From positions 1 to 64,000 of the forward strand of contig DATCJY010000043.1 of assembly GCA_036562565.1 (NCBI GenBank): a stretch of 64,000 bases of DNA. The letters run 5' to 3'. The translations under genes were made by a program, and so were the position numbers. The notes beneath the pieces were generated by a model, which did not search any database, was not told where the DNA came from, and saw nothing but the letters and a program-made list of their open reading frames with translations. This DNA comes from DATCJY01 sp036562565 (GTDB taxonomy: Bacteria > Bacteroidota > Bacteroidia > Flavobacteriales_D > Sanyastnellaceae). Of this stretch, positions 15,575 through 23,528 are shown piece by piece (position 1 is the stretch's first letter; every line of letters begins with the position of its first letter).

Positions 15575-17440
15575 ATGAAAAAACTTATTTTTATTGCACT
15601 CGCGGTGCTATTTATGCAAAGTACTCAGGCTCAAACTTTCCGCTGGCAACAACGAGCTGACTACAAAATGGACATCGACTTTGATCATAACAAGCACCGT
15701 TATACCGGAAAACAAACTCTCACATATACCAACAATTCACCTGAGGCATTGACCAAGGTGTTTTACCATTTATATTTCAATGCATTTCAACCGGGAAGTT
15801 CTATGGACTACCGTTCCCGCCATATTGAAGATGCTGACCCTCGCGTTGCAGACCGCATATACAACCTCAAAGAAGATGAAATAGGCTATATGCATGTAAA
15901 AAGCTTGAAAGTAGATGGCAAGGAAGTCAGTTATTTTGAGAACGAAACGATACTTGAAGTGACTCTTAACAAGCCGATTGCATCAGGCTCCAAAGCCGTT
16001 TTTGAAATGGAGTTTGAAGGACAAGTGCCACTACAGATTCGCAGAAGCGGACGCAACAATGCCGAAGGTATCGACTACAGTATGACCCAATGGTATCCTA
16101 AAATGTGCCAGTATGATGAAAGAGGATGGCACGCCAATCCTTACATCGGTCGTGAATTCTACGGCATCTGGGGTGACTTTGAAGTGAATCTCACCATTGA
16201 TGCCAAATACGTTGTAGCTGCTACCGGTATCCTTCAGAACCCTGCCGAGATAGGTCATGGCTATATCGATGAAAGTAAAGTGAAAAGACCGAAAGGCGAC
16301 AAACTCACTTGGAAATTCAAAGCCTCAAACGTACATGACTTCGCTTGGGCTGCTGACCCTGACTACGTTCATGAAACCATCAAAGTAGACAACAGCAATA
16401 TCACCTTGCGCTTTTTTTACCAAAAGAATGAACCATATAGTCAAACTTGGAAAGAGATGCAACCACTTGCTGCAAGAGGTTTTGATTACCTCAACAAGAA
16501 CTTTGGTATGTATCCCTATTCAGAATACAGCATTATCCAAGGTGGAGATGGTGGTATGGAATACCCGATGGCTACATTGATTACGGGAAACAGAAAGCTT
16601 CCGAGCCTGGTAGGAGTTACCATCCACGAAGCTGCACACTCTTGGTTCCAAGGGGTACTAGCTTTTGACGAAAGTCATTATTACTGGATGGACGAAGGTT
16701 TCACCAGTTTCGCAACCTCGGAAGTTATGGACATGCTCTTCCAAAGTTCAACCTCAGGTGAACCGCACAAAAACGCATACCGTAACTACTACGCCATTGT
16801 AAAAGAAGGAAAAGAAGAAGCATTGGACACGCATGCTGACCACTTCATCACCAACGATGCTTATAGCACAGCTGCTTATAGCAAAGGACAGGTTTATCTA
16901 GCTCAATTGGAATATGTAGTAGGTACACATGCATTCCGCAGCGCAATGCTTGATTTTTACAATACATGGAAATTCAAACATCCTAATGCGAATGACTTCT
17001 TGCGCGTGATGGAAAAACACAGCGGTATGGAGCTCGATTGGTATAACGAGTATTTTGTAAACACTACCAAGACTATTGATTACGCCTTATCAGGCATGGT
17101 AACTGAAGGCGATAAAACCCTCTTTCTCCTCAAGCGAAAAGGTTTGATGCCAATGCCTTTGGATGTAGAGGTTGTCTATATGGACAACACCAAACAGATG
17201 TTCCACATACCGCTGGACATCATGAGAGGGGAAAAGGCAGCCAACGGATACAAAGGAAAATGGACAGTACTCGAAGATTGGGCATGGGTGAAAGAAACCT
17301 ACCTTTTGGAAATTCCGGGAGATGTTAAGAACATCAAGAGCGTTGTGATTGATCCGAGTAACCGCTTAGCCGATATCGACCGATCCAATAATGCCATCAC
17401 CCTAGGTGGCGACATACGTCTTTTCTTCAGTAACGAATAA
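15575..17440 (+). CDS. M1-family metallo-aminopeptidase, secreted
   Basis: A 621-residue zinc peptidase with signal peptide (ends MQSTQAQ). The active site is HEAAHSWF with His351, Glu352 and His355, and Glu374 in YWMDEGFTS, 19 residues after His355, as in all M1 enzymes. Upstream the substrate-binding GGMEYP motif (in QGGDGGMEYPM) replaces classical GAMEN; this form is common in Bacteroidota M1 peptidases. The N-terminal saddle domain and C-terminal helical domain are complete. It likely acts in the periplasm on peptides. The biotin transporter gene begins 7 nt after its stop, so the two are probably one transcript. Confidence 0.93.
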   Translation: MKKLIFIALAVLFMQSTQAQTFRWQQRADYKMDIDFDHNKHRYTGKQTLTYTNNSPEALTKVFYHLYFNAFQPGSSMDYRSRHIEDADPRVADRIYNLKEDEIGYMHVKSLKVDGKEVSYFENETILEVTLNKPIASGSKAVFEMEFEGQVPLQIRRSGRNNAEGIDYSMTQWYPKMCQYDERGWHANPYIGREFYGIWGDFEVNLTIDAKYVVAATGILQNPAEIGHGYIDESKVKRPKGDKLTWKFKASNVHDFAWAADPDYVHETIKVDNSNITLRFFYQKNEPYSQTWKEMQPLAARGFDYLNKNFGMYPYSEYSIIQGGDGGMEYPMATLITGNRKLPSLVGVTIHEAAHSWFQGVLAFDESHYYWMDEGFTSFATSEVMDMLFQSSTSGEPHKNAYRNYYAIVKEGKEEALDTHADHFITNDAYSTAAYSKGQVYLAQLEYVVGTHAFRSAMLDFYNTWKFKHPNANDFLRVMEKHSGMELDWYNEYFVNTTKTIDYALSGMVTEGDKTLFLLKRKGLMPMPLDVEVVYMDNTKQMFHIPLDIMRGEKAANGYKGKWTVLEDWAWVKETYLLEIPGDVKNIKSVVIDPSNRLADIDRSNNAITLGGDIRLFFSNE

Positions 17441-17446
17441 TAAAGC

Positions 17447-18016
17447 ATGCTCAACAAATACATGCGTCTGCACCAAGACGCAACCACAGATTTCATACTG
17501 AAACTGCTCGTTTCTATTGCACTGTTGATGCTGCTGGCACCAATGGTATTGGATGTGAAAGGCATTGTACCCATAACCCTGCAGTCATTGATGGTACTCT
17601 TCGGAGCCATTGCCTTCGGGTGGAAGACCGGTCTCATTGCCGTGGTGGTTTACATCGCAGCCGGAGCAGCCGGAGTACCCGTATTTGCGGGTTATACCAG
17701 TGGAGTGAATGCTGTTTTTGGCCCTTTCGGAGGTTTTTTCTTCGGGTTCCTAGCGGCAGCCATCATTAGCGGATACTTGGCAGAGCTCGAACGGTTTCAG
17801 AAAGCCATTCCGGCCATGATGGTGTGGATATTAGGACATGGCATCATTCTACTTTTAGGTGTATTGTGGATGTCGCGTTTCGACCCCGATGGGTGGTATG
17901 AAAAACTCAAAATGATGGTTCCCGGAGCGATAGTGAAGAGCTTGATAGGCGCATTGATTATTCAGCTCATCATCAAATTTTACACCCGGGATGGCAAGCG
18001 CGCATTTGAAGATTAG
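17447..18016 (+). CDS. bioY: Biotin transporter BioY
   Basis: The substrate-binding S component for biotin uptake in the inner membrane, 189 residues with about six membrane helices. The BioY signature VPITLQSLMVLFGAIAFG and the PVFAGYTSG..FGPFGGF region are clear. The AXXXA-like helix AAGAAGVP that contacts EcfT is visible. No EcfA/EcfT genes are nearby, so it works alone or with a shared ECF module. It is translated just behind the M1 peptidase. No biotin synthesis genes are in the window. Confidence 0.92.
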   Translation: MLNKYMRLHQDATTDFILKLLVSIALLMLLAPMVLDVKGIVPITLQSLMVLFGAIAFGWKTGLIAVVVYIAAGAAGVPVFAGYTSGVNAVFGPFGGFFFGFLAAAIISGYLAELERFQKAIPAMMVWILGHGIILLLGVLWMSRFDPDGWYEKLKMMVPGAIVKSLIGALIIQLIIKFYTRDGKRAFED

Positions 18017-18048
18017 AAGCATTTGCTAAAAACCGAATTATATGCATC

Positions 18049-18085
18049 AAAGAAGGCCTGTTGTGTAACAGGCCTTCTTGTTTTG
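18049..18085 (+). terminator. Terminator of bioY
   Basis: AGAAGGCCTGTT (18051-18062), loop GTGT, AACAGGCCTTCT (18067-18078), then TGTTTTG. A 12-bp perfect stem with a moderate T run. Confidence 0.85.
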
Positions 18086-18235
18086 TAATTCCAACAGGGC
18101 ACATTGCCCCAACTTAAAGAAGCTTATTCACTACCTAGAGGTGGAAAAAATTTCGCTTCCTATTAACACTTAAAAACGAGTAAACGATTATCTTGCATAG
18201 GCTTAAGAAATTTAAGCCCCTTAAAACACCTAAAC

Positions 18236-18547
18236 ATGGCTACAACAAGAGAAGAAATCAGACAAGCCATTCACGACTTACTGAATGATGTAATAGAACA
18301 AGGATTTCATCATCTCGTGAATCATCCTCAGCAAAGTATTGAGCTCAATGAGATAATCAGTGAGGCCACACAGGAGCTCAACTACCAACTTCTAAAAGTG
18401 GATTCGCACGATTTCCCTGAAGATTCGGAAGCCATATATGAGCACTACCAAAACATTTCGCGCGATACACAGCGCAGCAGCTTGCAACTTCTTTCGCGCC
18501 TTCAGAAAGTGAGAGAGGTGGCTAACCCGCGTTTGCGCAGGGCTTAG
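18236..18547 (+). CDS. Hypothetical helical protein, 103 residues
   Basis: Not recognised. An acidic-to-neutral, predominantly helical soluble protein (ATTREEIRQAIHDLLNDVIEQ, SRLQKVREVANPRLRRA) with no signal or membrane segment. It has clear coding composition and starts after a T-rich leader. Its last 4 nt overlap the stop of the convergent TPR-like gene. Confidence 0.65.
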   Translation: MATTREEIRQAIHDLLNDVIEQGFHHLVNHPQQSIELNEIISEATQELNYQLLKVDSHDFPEDSEAIYEHYQNISRDTQRSSLQLLSRLQKVREVANPRLRRA

Positions 18548-19065
18548 AGACTATTCACCATCTTGCTCACCTGTTTAATATCGTTTTTGAGATATCCCTT
18601 GGTATCGTAACGCTTAGCCTCATTCAAGTGCATGACGGCCTCGCGCTTTTTGCGTCTGTTGGCGGCAATCACCGCTAAGTTGAGATAAACAGCCGCCTTG
18701 TCATGGTCGAGGCGAAGACCATGGCTAAGCGCCTGTCTGAAATTCTTTTCGCTCTGAGCCAAGCTGCGATTCTGAATTTCAGTTGTACCCAATAGAAAAT
18801 AGTAATACCCTTTCTGACTCTTCCATAGATGGTTGGGATTGATTTTTTGCAACCATTCATTGGCCTTAGCCATGTTTTGCTGACGCAATTGCCAAAAAGC
18901 GAGAATCAGACGGATGCTTCTCCAAGCCAGCAAGCCCAAGATAGCAGTGAGCAAGAGCATACCAATGCCTTGTCCCCAGTATCCGGTGGCAAAAAGATAA
19001 ACGGTATAGGCCAAAGAAGCTAGGGCCACTAAAATTTTTATGATGCGAGTATCTATAGCTTTCAT
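18544..19065 (-). CDS. Membrane protein with TPR-like repeats
   Basis: A 173-residue protein with two N-terminal membrane helices (KILVALASLAYTVYLFATGY and GMLLLTAILGLLAWRSIRL) followed by two or three TPR-like helix pairs (QQNMAKANEWLQKINPNHL, YYFLLGTTEIQNRSLAQSEKNF, AAVYLNLAVIAANRRKK). The repeats would lie in the cytoplasm and probably bind a partner protein. I use the start at 19065 (MKAIDTRIIK), because the 7 residues added by an ATG at 19086 look untranslated. Function unknown. Confidence 0.7.
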   Translation of the reverse strand: MKAIDTRIIKILVALASLAYTVYLFATGYWGQGIGMLLLTAILGLLAWRSIRLILAFWQLRQQNMAKANEWLQKINPNHLWKSQKGYYYFLLGTTEIQNRSLAQSEKNFRQALSHGLRLDHDKAAVYLNLAVIAANRRKKREAVMHLNEAKRYDTKGYLKNDIKQVSKMVNSL

Positions 19066-19198
19066 GATTGCAAAAATGTCCGCCAAAAGCGGGGCCGCAA
19101 AGCTAATACATCACCGGGGATAAAGTAGAATTTAAAACGAATGGAGAAGAAGAATTGAATGCAATCAAGTAGATAAATAAAATAGATATTTATAGTCA

Positions 19199-19232
19199 AA
19201 AAAAAAGCCTCAACTTTCGTTGAGGCTTTTGC
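19199..19232 (-). terminator. Terminator of tRNA-Asp
   Basis: AAGCCTCAAC (19205-19214), loop TTTC, GTTGAGGCTT (19219-19228). Read on the minus strand it is followed by a long T run, 9 nt behind the tRNA 3' end. Confidence 0.88.
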
Positions 19233-19236
19233 TTTG

Positions 19237-19310
19237 CGGTCGGGACGGGACTCGAACCCGCGACCCCATGCGTGACAGGCATGTATTCTAACCAACTGAA
19301 CTACCCGACC
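19237..19310 (-). tRNA. tRNA-Asp (GTC)
   Basis: On the minus strand the acceptor GGTCGGG (19310-19304) pairs with CCCGACC (19244-19238), with discriminator G at 19237 as expected for Asp. The anticodon stem CATGC/GCATG encloses CTGTCAC, with anticodon GTC at 19276-19274. The D arm has TAGTTCAGTTGGTTA and the T loop TTCGAGT. CCA is not encoded. Confidence 0.97.
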
Positions 19311-19440
19311 GATTCTCATCGTTACTGTTACAGCGCCTTTGCGTTGTATCGTTCAAAGCGGTGGCAAAAGTAATACTATTTCTCCCCAACGCAAGTGTTT
19401 TCAGAAAAAAAAATCACCTTTTTTCTTAATCGTTTGACTA

Positions 19441-20370
19441 CTAACGATAAACACTTCGTTCTTCTTCGTCATTGTACATACTTACATAACTGTTGTATCG
19501 GCTTTCGGCCACTTCTCCCTCTTCCAAAGCTCGCAATACTGCACATCCCGGCTCATTCATGTGAAGGCAATTGTGAAACTTACATTCGGGCAACAAGGCA
19601 AAGAACTCTTTGAAATGATGATGCAATTCATCTTTAGGGATATCCACTAGACCAAATCCTTTAATACCGGGAGTGTCCACAATATACCCACCGAATGGTA
19701 GCTCATGCATTTCAGCAAACGTGGTGGTGTGTTGGCCCTTGTTACTGGATTCACTCACTTCACCTATACGAAGGTTCTTGCCCGGTATGAAATGATTGAT
19801 CAGTGATGATTTCCCTGTTGCACTGTGGCCGGAAATCAATGTGATATTATCCTTAAGTACGGCCTTTAACTCATCGAGTCCTATGCCGGTGACCAACGAT
19901 GAGTTGATGCATTGATAACCAATTCGCGAATAGACCTCTTGAAGCTCAGCAAGCTCTTCTAGCTCTTCGTCATTGTATTGGTCCATTTTGTGAAATACAA
20001 TCGTTACCGGCACATCGTAGGCATCTGCCGTAACGAGGAAGCGGTCAATAAATCCCGGAGTAGTTTGCGGTCGGGTAAGCGTCACTACAAGCAATGCCCT
20101 GTCCAAGTTGGCCGCAATGATTTGAGCTTCTTTCGACAGGTTGACGGATTTCCGAATGATATAATTCTTGCGCGGCTCAATCTTATGAATGCTGCCTTCC
20201 GTCTCACTTTCCAACTCAAAATGCACGATGTCTCCTGCTGCAACAGGATTGGTAGTGGATCGACCTTCCAACCGAATTTTTCCACGTACTTGACAAGGAT
20301 AGACTTTGCCATCTTCACCTTTTACATCATACCATTTACCGGTTGACTTGAGTACTAATCCCTTTTGCAT
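19441..20370 (-). CDS. rsgA: Ribosome small-subunit-dependent GTPase A
   Basis: A late 30S assembly factor whose GTPase is stimulated by the ribosome. The 309-residue protein has the N-terminal OB fold (1-75), then the circularly permuted G motifs in the order G4 (HKMD 127-130), G1 (GHSATGKS 181-188) and G3 (DTPG 232-235). The C-terminal zinc finger uses Cys263, Cys268, His270 and Cys276. It is the last gene of a minus-strand operon (nrnA, GldI-like, FKBP, rsgA), starting 6 nt after the FKBP stop. Confidence 0.96.
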   Translation of the reverse strand: MQKGLVLKSTGKWYDVKGEDGKVYPCQVRGKIRLEGRSTTNPVAAGDIVHFELESETEGSIHKIEPRKNYIIRKSVNLSKEAQIIAANLDRALLVVTLTRPQTTPGFIDRFLVTADAYDVPVTIVFHKMDQYNDEELEELAELQEVYSRIGYQCINSSLVTGIGLDELKAVLKDNITLISGHSATGKSSLINHFIPGKNLRIGEVSESSNKGQHTTTFAEMHELPFGGYIVDTPGIKGFGLVDIPKDELHHHFKEFFALLPECKFHNCLHMNEPGCAVLRALEEGEVAESRYNSYVSMYNDEEERSVYR

Positions 20371-20376
20371 GCCTTA

Positions 20377-21330
20377 TTACTTTCTTCGTTTGGATGCCCA
20401 TGCTGTGTTGTATTCATCCTCCGTCACTACCTCTTTCACACGCACGCGCAAGTACACGGGTGTGTTGCGCGGTACAATGCCTGAAGAGCTACCTTGCTCA
20501 CCAAATGCAAGGTAGGAGGGAAGATAAATTGTTGCCTCGTCACCTTCGCCCATGAAGCTCAACCCATATTGAAATCCGCCAATCAATTGCCCCGGTTTGC
20601 CAAATATGAACTGCATGCTGGTTGTATCATCAAGTTGTTCTCCATTGAAGAGAAATGTATTCCATTCCAAGCTCACCAAGCGCCCGACTTTGATGCTGTC
20701 ACCATTCAAACGTTTTTCAAATTGAATGAAACAATCACCATGCTTTTCATAGGTATGATGCGGTGTATTCATCAGATATAACTCAATGGCTTCAGGTTCC
20801 GAAATCTCTTGGTGTTGAGCCATGCTCATGAGGTAGTTGCGATATGCTTTCTCATCGAAGGTTTTCTGCAAATCCAAGGTCAGTTGTATGGCCTCTTGCG
20901 GTGAATAGATGGAAGTATCCGCATATGCAGCGATATATGTATTATCTATTTCCGAAAAAGGCACTATCAATGTGATTTGGTCACCGCATTTCATGGTTGC
21001 CAGCTCTGCGGCAACACGCAAGCCTATGGCATCACCCGAGGCAGGTTGTGTCTGTATTGCATGATGATGCAAGGTGAAAGTGTATCCTGTGTCCTGGCCT
21101 TCAGCTTTTTTGTAAGCCACCTGCATCACAAAGAAGTCGGCTTCTTTCAAATCCGGCTCGCAATCACCGAATTTGTCCAAGCGCTTGTAGATTCCACTTT
21201 CTGTTTTCTCAAAACCCGGATACTTATCACATGAAGTAATAAAGAATACTATGGACAACAGAAGTGAAAACTTCAGCGCAGGATTGTCCAATATATTTTT
21301 CAAATGTTGAGTCATGGGACTTGGAATCAT
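20377..21330 (-). CDS. FKBP-type peptidyl-prolyl isomerase, lipoprotein
   Basis: A 317-residue protein with lipobox FFITSC (signal in residues 15-33) and a C-terminal FKBP domain (about 195-310: KVGRLVSLEWNTFLFNGEQL, PGQLIGGFQYGLSFMGEGDEATIYLPSYLAFGEQGSSSGIVPRNTPVYLRVRV). The first half appears to be a second, diverged FKBP-like region (TGYTFTLHHHA, MKCGDQITLIVPFSEI) with most active-site residues lost. It probably assists folding in the periplasm. Its ATG overlaps the stop of the GldI-like gene by 4 nt (ATGA), so the two FKBP genes are translationally coupled. Confidence 0.85.
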   Translation of the reverse strand: MIPSPMTQHLKNILDNPALKFSLLLSIVFFITSCDKYPGFEKTESGIYKRLDKFGDCEPDLKEADFFVMQVAYKKAEGQDTGYTFTLHHHAIQTQPASGDAIGLRVAAELATMKCGDQITLIVPFSEIDNTYIAAYADTSIYSPQEAIQLTLDLQKTFDEKAYRNYLMSMAQHQEISEPEAIELYLMNTPHHTYEKHGDCFIQFEKRLNGDSIKVGRLVSLEWNTFLFNGEQLDDTTSMQFIFGKPGQLIGGFQYGLSFMGEGDEATIYLPSYLAFGEQGSSSGIVPRNTPVYLRVRVKEVVTEDEYNTAWASKRRK

Positions 21331-21863
21331 TGAATGGCAATTAGGTGAATATCATAAAGGACGGATGCATTAGGCGGAATCTTTCCTGAGTCACCACTGA
21401 AGCCAAAGGCCAAGTGAGAAGGGAAGATGAACTTGGCGCGTTCGCCTGTCTTCATGAGTTGAAGGGCTTCGTGCAAACCCGTTTCCACGTTGTCACGGCC
21501 AATGCGCACGTATTTGGGCTTATCATCGGTTGTGCGATAAACCACTTTGCCATCCAACAACGAGATGGTGTAGGAGATAAGTGCGATATCATTTTCCTGT
21601 GCACGCTCACCGTTGGAGCGTTCGTAAATCCAGTAACGCAGGCCTGTACTAGTAGTTTCCATAGGCCATTTGCGCTCTTCAATGTATTTGTCAATCTCTT
21701 TTATTTCCTTCTCATGCATTTTTTTATTGCTCTTTATCAGCTCTTTTTTCATGCGTGCGATATCGACATCGGTCATGTCCTTCTTATCAGAACAGCCGTT
21801 ACATCCCATGGCACATGCAATGATGAGCGCAAAGAATATTTTGGAAGAAAAAAGTTTAATCAT
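21327..21863 (-). CDS. GldI-like FKBP peptidyl-prolyl isomerase lipoprotein
   Basis: A 178-residue lipoprotein (signal MIKLFSSKIFFALIIACAMG, with Cys21 or Cys24) with a charged linker helix (KKELIKSNKKMHEKEIKEIDKYIEERKW) followed by an FKBP domain (DIALISYTISLLDGKVVYRT, VETGLHEALQLMKTGERAKFIFPSHLAFGFSGDSGKIPPNASVLYDI). The layout, with a charged linker and then a small FKBP domain, and the neighbour nrnA match the gliding-motility lipoprotein GldI of Flavobacteria, which is thought to help fold gliding/type IX secretion proteins. That identity is by context and architecture, so I leave the symbol empty. Confidence 0.75.
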   Translation of the reverse strand: MIKLFSSKIFFALIIACAMGCNGCSDKKDMTDVDIARMKKELIKSNKKMHEKEIKEIDKYIEERKWPMETTSTGLRYWIYERSNGERAQENDIALISYTISLLDGKVVYRTTDDKPKYVRIGRDNVETGLHEALQLMKTGERAKFIFPSHLAFGFSGDSGKIPPNASVLYDIHLIAIQ

Positions 21864-22895
21864 TCAGGATTGAGCAATTTGTTCTTTTATAGCAATACAT
21901 TGTTGTTTGAAACGCTCGATGGCTTCATGCAAAGGTTTTGGGAAGCTGCCACCGGCTGCATTCATGTGGCCACCACCGTTCCAACCATTGCGAGCAAAGG
22001 TGTTCACGTCAAAGCTACCTTTGGAGCGAAAGGAAATTTTCACCTTTTCCGCATCCTCGCGGAAGAAAGCTGAGAGTTTCACTCCTTGAATGCTCAGCGC
22101 CTGATTTACGAGGCTTTCGGTATCACCGGATTGCGCATTAAAGCTAAGCAACTCTTCTTGGCTCAATGAAATGATGGCCGTGGCACATTCAGGCAACACC
22201 TCAAGCTTTTGGCTCAGCGCATAACCCACAAGGCGCATGCGGTTGAGTGAATTGTTATCATAAATCTCACGGTGAATGCGTGCATGGTCCATTCCTAAAG
22301 CAATGAGTTCTCCCGCAATTTCATGTGTTCCTTTGGTCACTGAAGGAAAGCGAAAAGAACCACTATCGGTCATGATACCTGCATAAATACACTCAGCAGC
22401 AGCAATGTTGAGACGTGTTTTCCAACCTGCTGCTACCACGGTTTTATAAACCAATTCAGCCGTGCTGCATGCAGATGTATCACTATAAGTTACAGCTGCA
22501 AAACCTTCAGGTTGTTGGTGGTGATCTATCAAAACGAATTTTGCGGAGGCATTGCGCAAAGCCGCTTCCATCGAAGCACCTACACGGCTTAAGTTGTTAT
22601 AGTCGAGTGAAAAGATAAGCTCAGCTTCGGCAATCAAGTTAGCTGCCTGCTCCTGTGCATTTTCAAATATCACAATTTCCGGATAACCTTGCAGAAACTG
22701 AAGAAAGTAGGGCACATTGTCCGGTAGAATCACCACCGGTTGCTTGCCCACACTTTTCAATACATGATACATGGCAAGGGCAGAACCAATGGCATCGCCA
22801 TCAGGTGATTTATGAGAGGTGATGATGATTTTCTCTGATTGATTCACCAACTGAAGGAGTTGTTCTACTTCAGCAGTACTTAATAAATATGACAT
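21864..22895 (-). CDS. nrnA: DHH-family oligoribonuclease/pAp phosphatase
   Basis: Degrades nanoRNA and dephosphorylates 3'-phosphoadenosine 5'-phosphate in the cytoplasm. The 343-residue protein has a DHH domain with SHKSPDGDAIGS (Asp32, Asp34), the SLDYN segment and LIDHHQQPEG (DHH at 124-126). The C-terminal DHHA1 domain carries the substrate motif NGGGHMNAAGGSF. Its stop abuts the GldI-like start with no gap. A TAATTTTG box ends 4 nt before its ATG. Confidence 0.93.
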   Translation of the reverse strand: MSYLLSTAEVEQLLQLVNQSEKIIITSHKSPDGDAIGSALAMYHVLKSVGKQPVVILPDNVPYFLQFLQGYPEIVIFENAQEQAANLIAEAELIFSLDYNNLSRVGASMEAALRNASAKFVLIDHHQQPEGFAAVTYSDTSACSTAELVYKTVVAAGWKTRLNIAAAECIYAGIMTDSGSFRFPSVTKGTHEIAGELIALGMDHARIHREIYDNNSLNRMRLVGYALSQKLEVLPECATAIISLSQEELLSFNAQSGDTESLVNQALSIQGVKLSAFFREDAEKVKISFRSKGSFDVNTFARNGWNGGGHMNAAGGSFPKPLHEAIERFKQQCIAIKEQIAQS

Positions 22896-22899
22896 GGTA

Positions 22900-22907
22900 C
22901 AAAATTA
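22900..22907 (-). promoter_or_regulatory. -7 element immediately before nrnA
   Basis: TAATTTTG on the minus strand, perfect TAnnTTTG, with only 4 nt (TACC) between it and the nrnA ATG. It suggests a leaderless or nearly leaderless transcript for the four-gene operon. A -33 TTG is not evident. Confidence 0.4.
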
Positions 22908-22966
22908 GGGAGGCAGAATATACATGCGGGAAATCGCGTTAAACTTGCCCGTCAATTTATAAACAC

Positions 22967-23458
22967 ATGAAAAGGTTCTTAATACTGCTCTTGTTATTGC
23001 CACTTTACTCAGCCACTGCACACAAATTTTATGTTAGCAAAACCGTGATTGAGTACAATCCGCGCAGTGAAGCCTTTGAAATCATGTGCAAGATTTTTAC
23101 CGATGATTTGGAGCTGGCCATCGGCAGTACGGATGAAAATCCCATTCGCTTGGGCACATCAAAAGAGCCAGCCAATGCCGATGCACTCATTGAGGAGTAT
23201 GTGCGCAAGCACTTCAAAATCAAATACAACGATGAACCTGTTCACCTGGCATTTATAGGGAAAGAAGCGGAAGCAGATCTCACATATATTTATTTCGAAT
23301 TCTACAAACCACAAGAGTACAATACCATAACTGTGGAAAGCACCATCCTATATGAGCACTTCCACGACCAGCAAAACATCGTTGACCTGCGCGCAAATGC
23401 TTCTACCAAGACTGTGATATTGACAAAGGACCGACCACGCGAAGTGATTTTCAGGTAA
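22967..23458 (+). CDS. DUF6702-family exported protein
   Basis: A 163-residue protein with a signal peptide (MKRFLILLLLLPLYSATA) followed by HKFYVSKTVIEYNPRSEAFE, the opening typical of DUF6702 proteins of Bacteroidota. The rest is beta-rich (MCKIFTDDLELAI, ADLTYIYFEFYKPQEYNTI, TIRV-like ends). In that phylum the family is often found next to an M1 peptidase; one lies 5.5 kb away here. Role unknown. Confidence 0.8.
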   Translation: MKRFLILLLLLPLYSATAHKFYVSKTVIEYNPRSEAFEIMCKIFTDDLELAIGSTDENPIRLGTSKEPANADALIEEYVRKHFKIKYNDEPVHLAFIGKEAEADLTYIYFEFYKPQEYNTITVESTILYEHFHDQQNIVDLRANASTKTVILTKDRPREVIFR

Positions 23459-23528
23459 AGGTACCAGCGTTGATAACATCAAAGGCTTATATTCATAGCC
23501 CTATTTAAATAAAGAGACCCCCGTTTGT

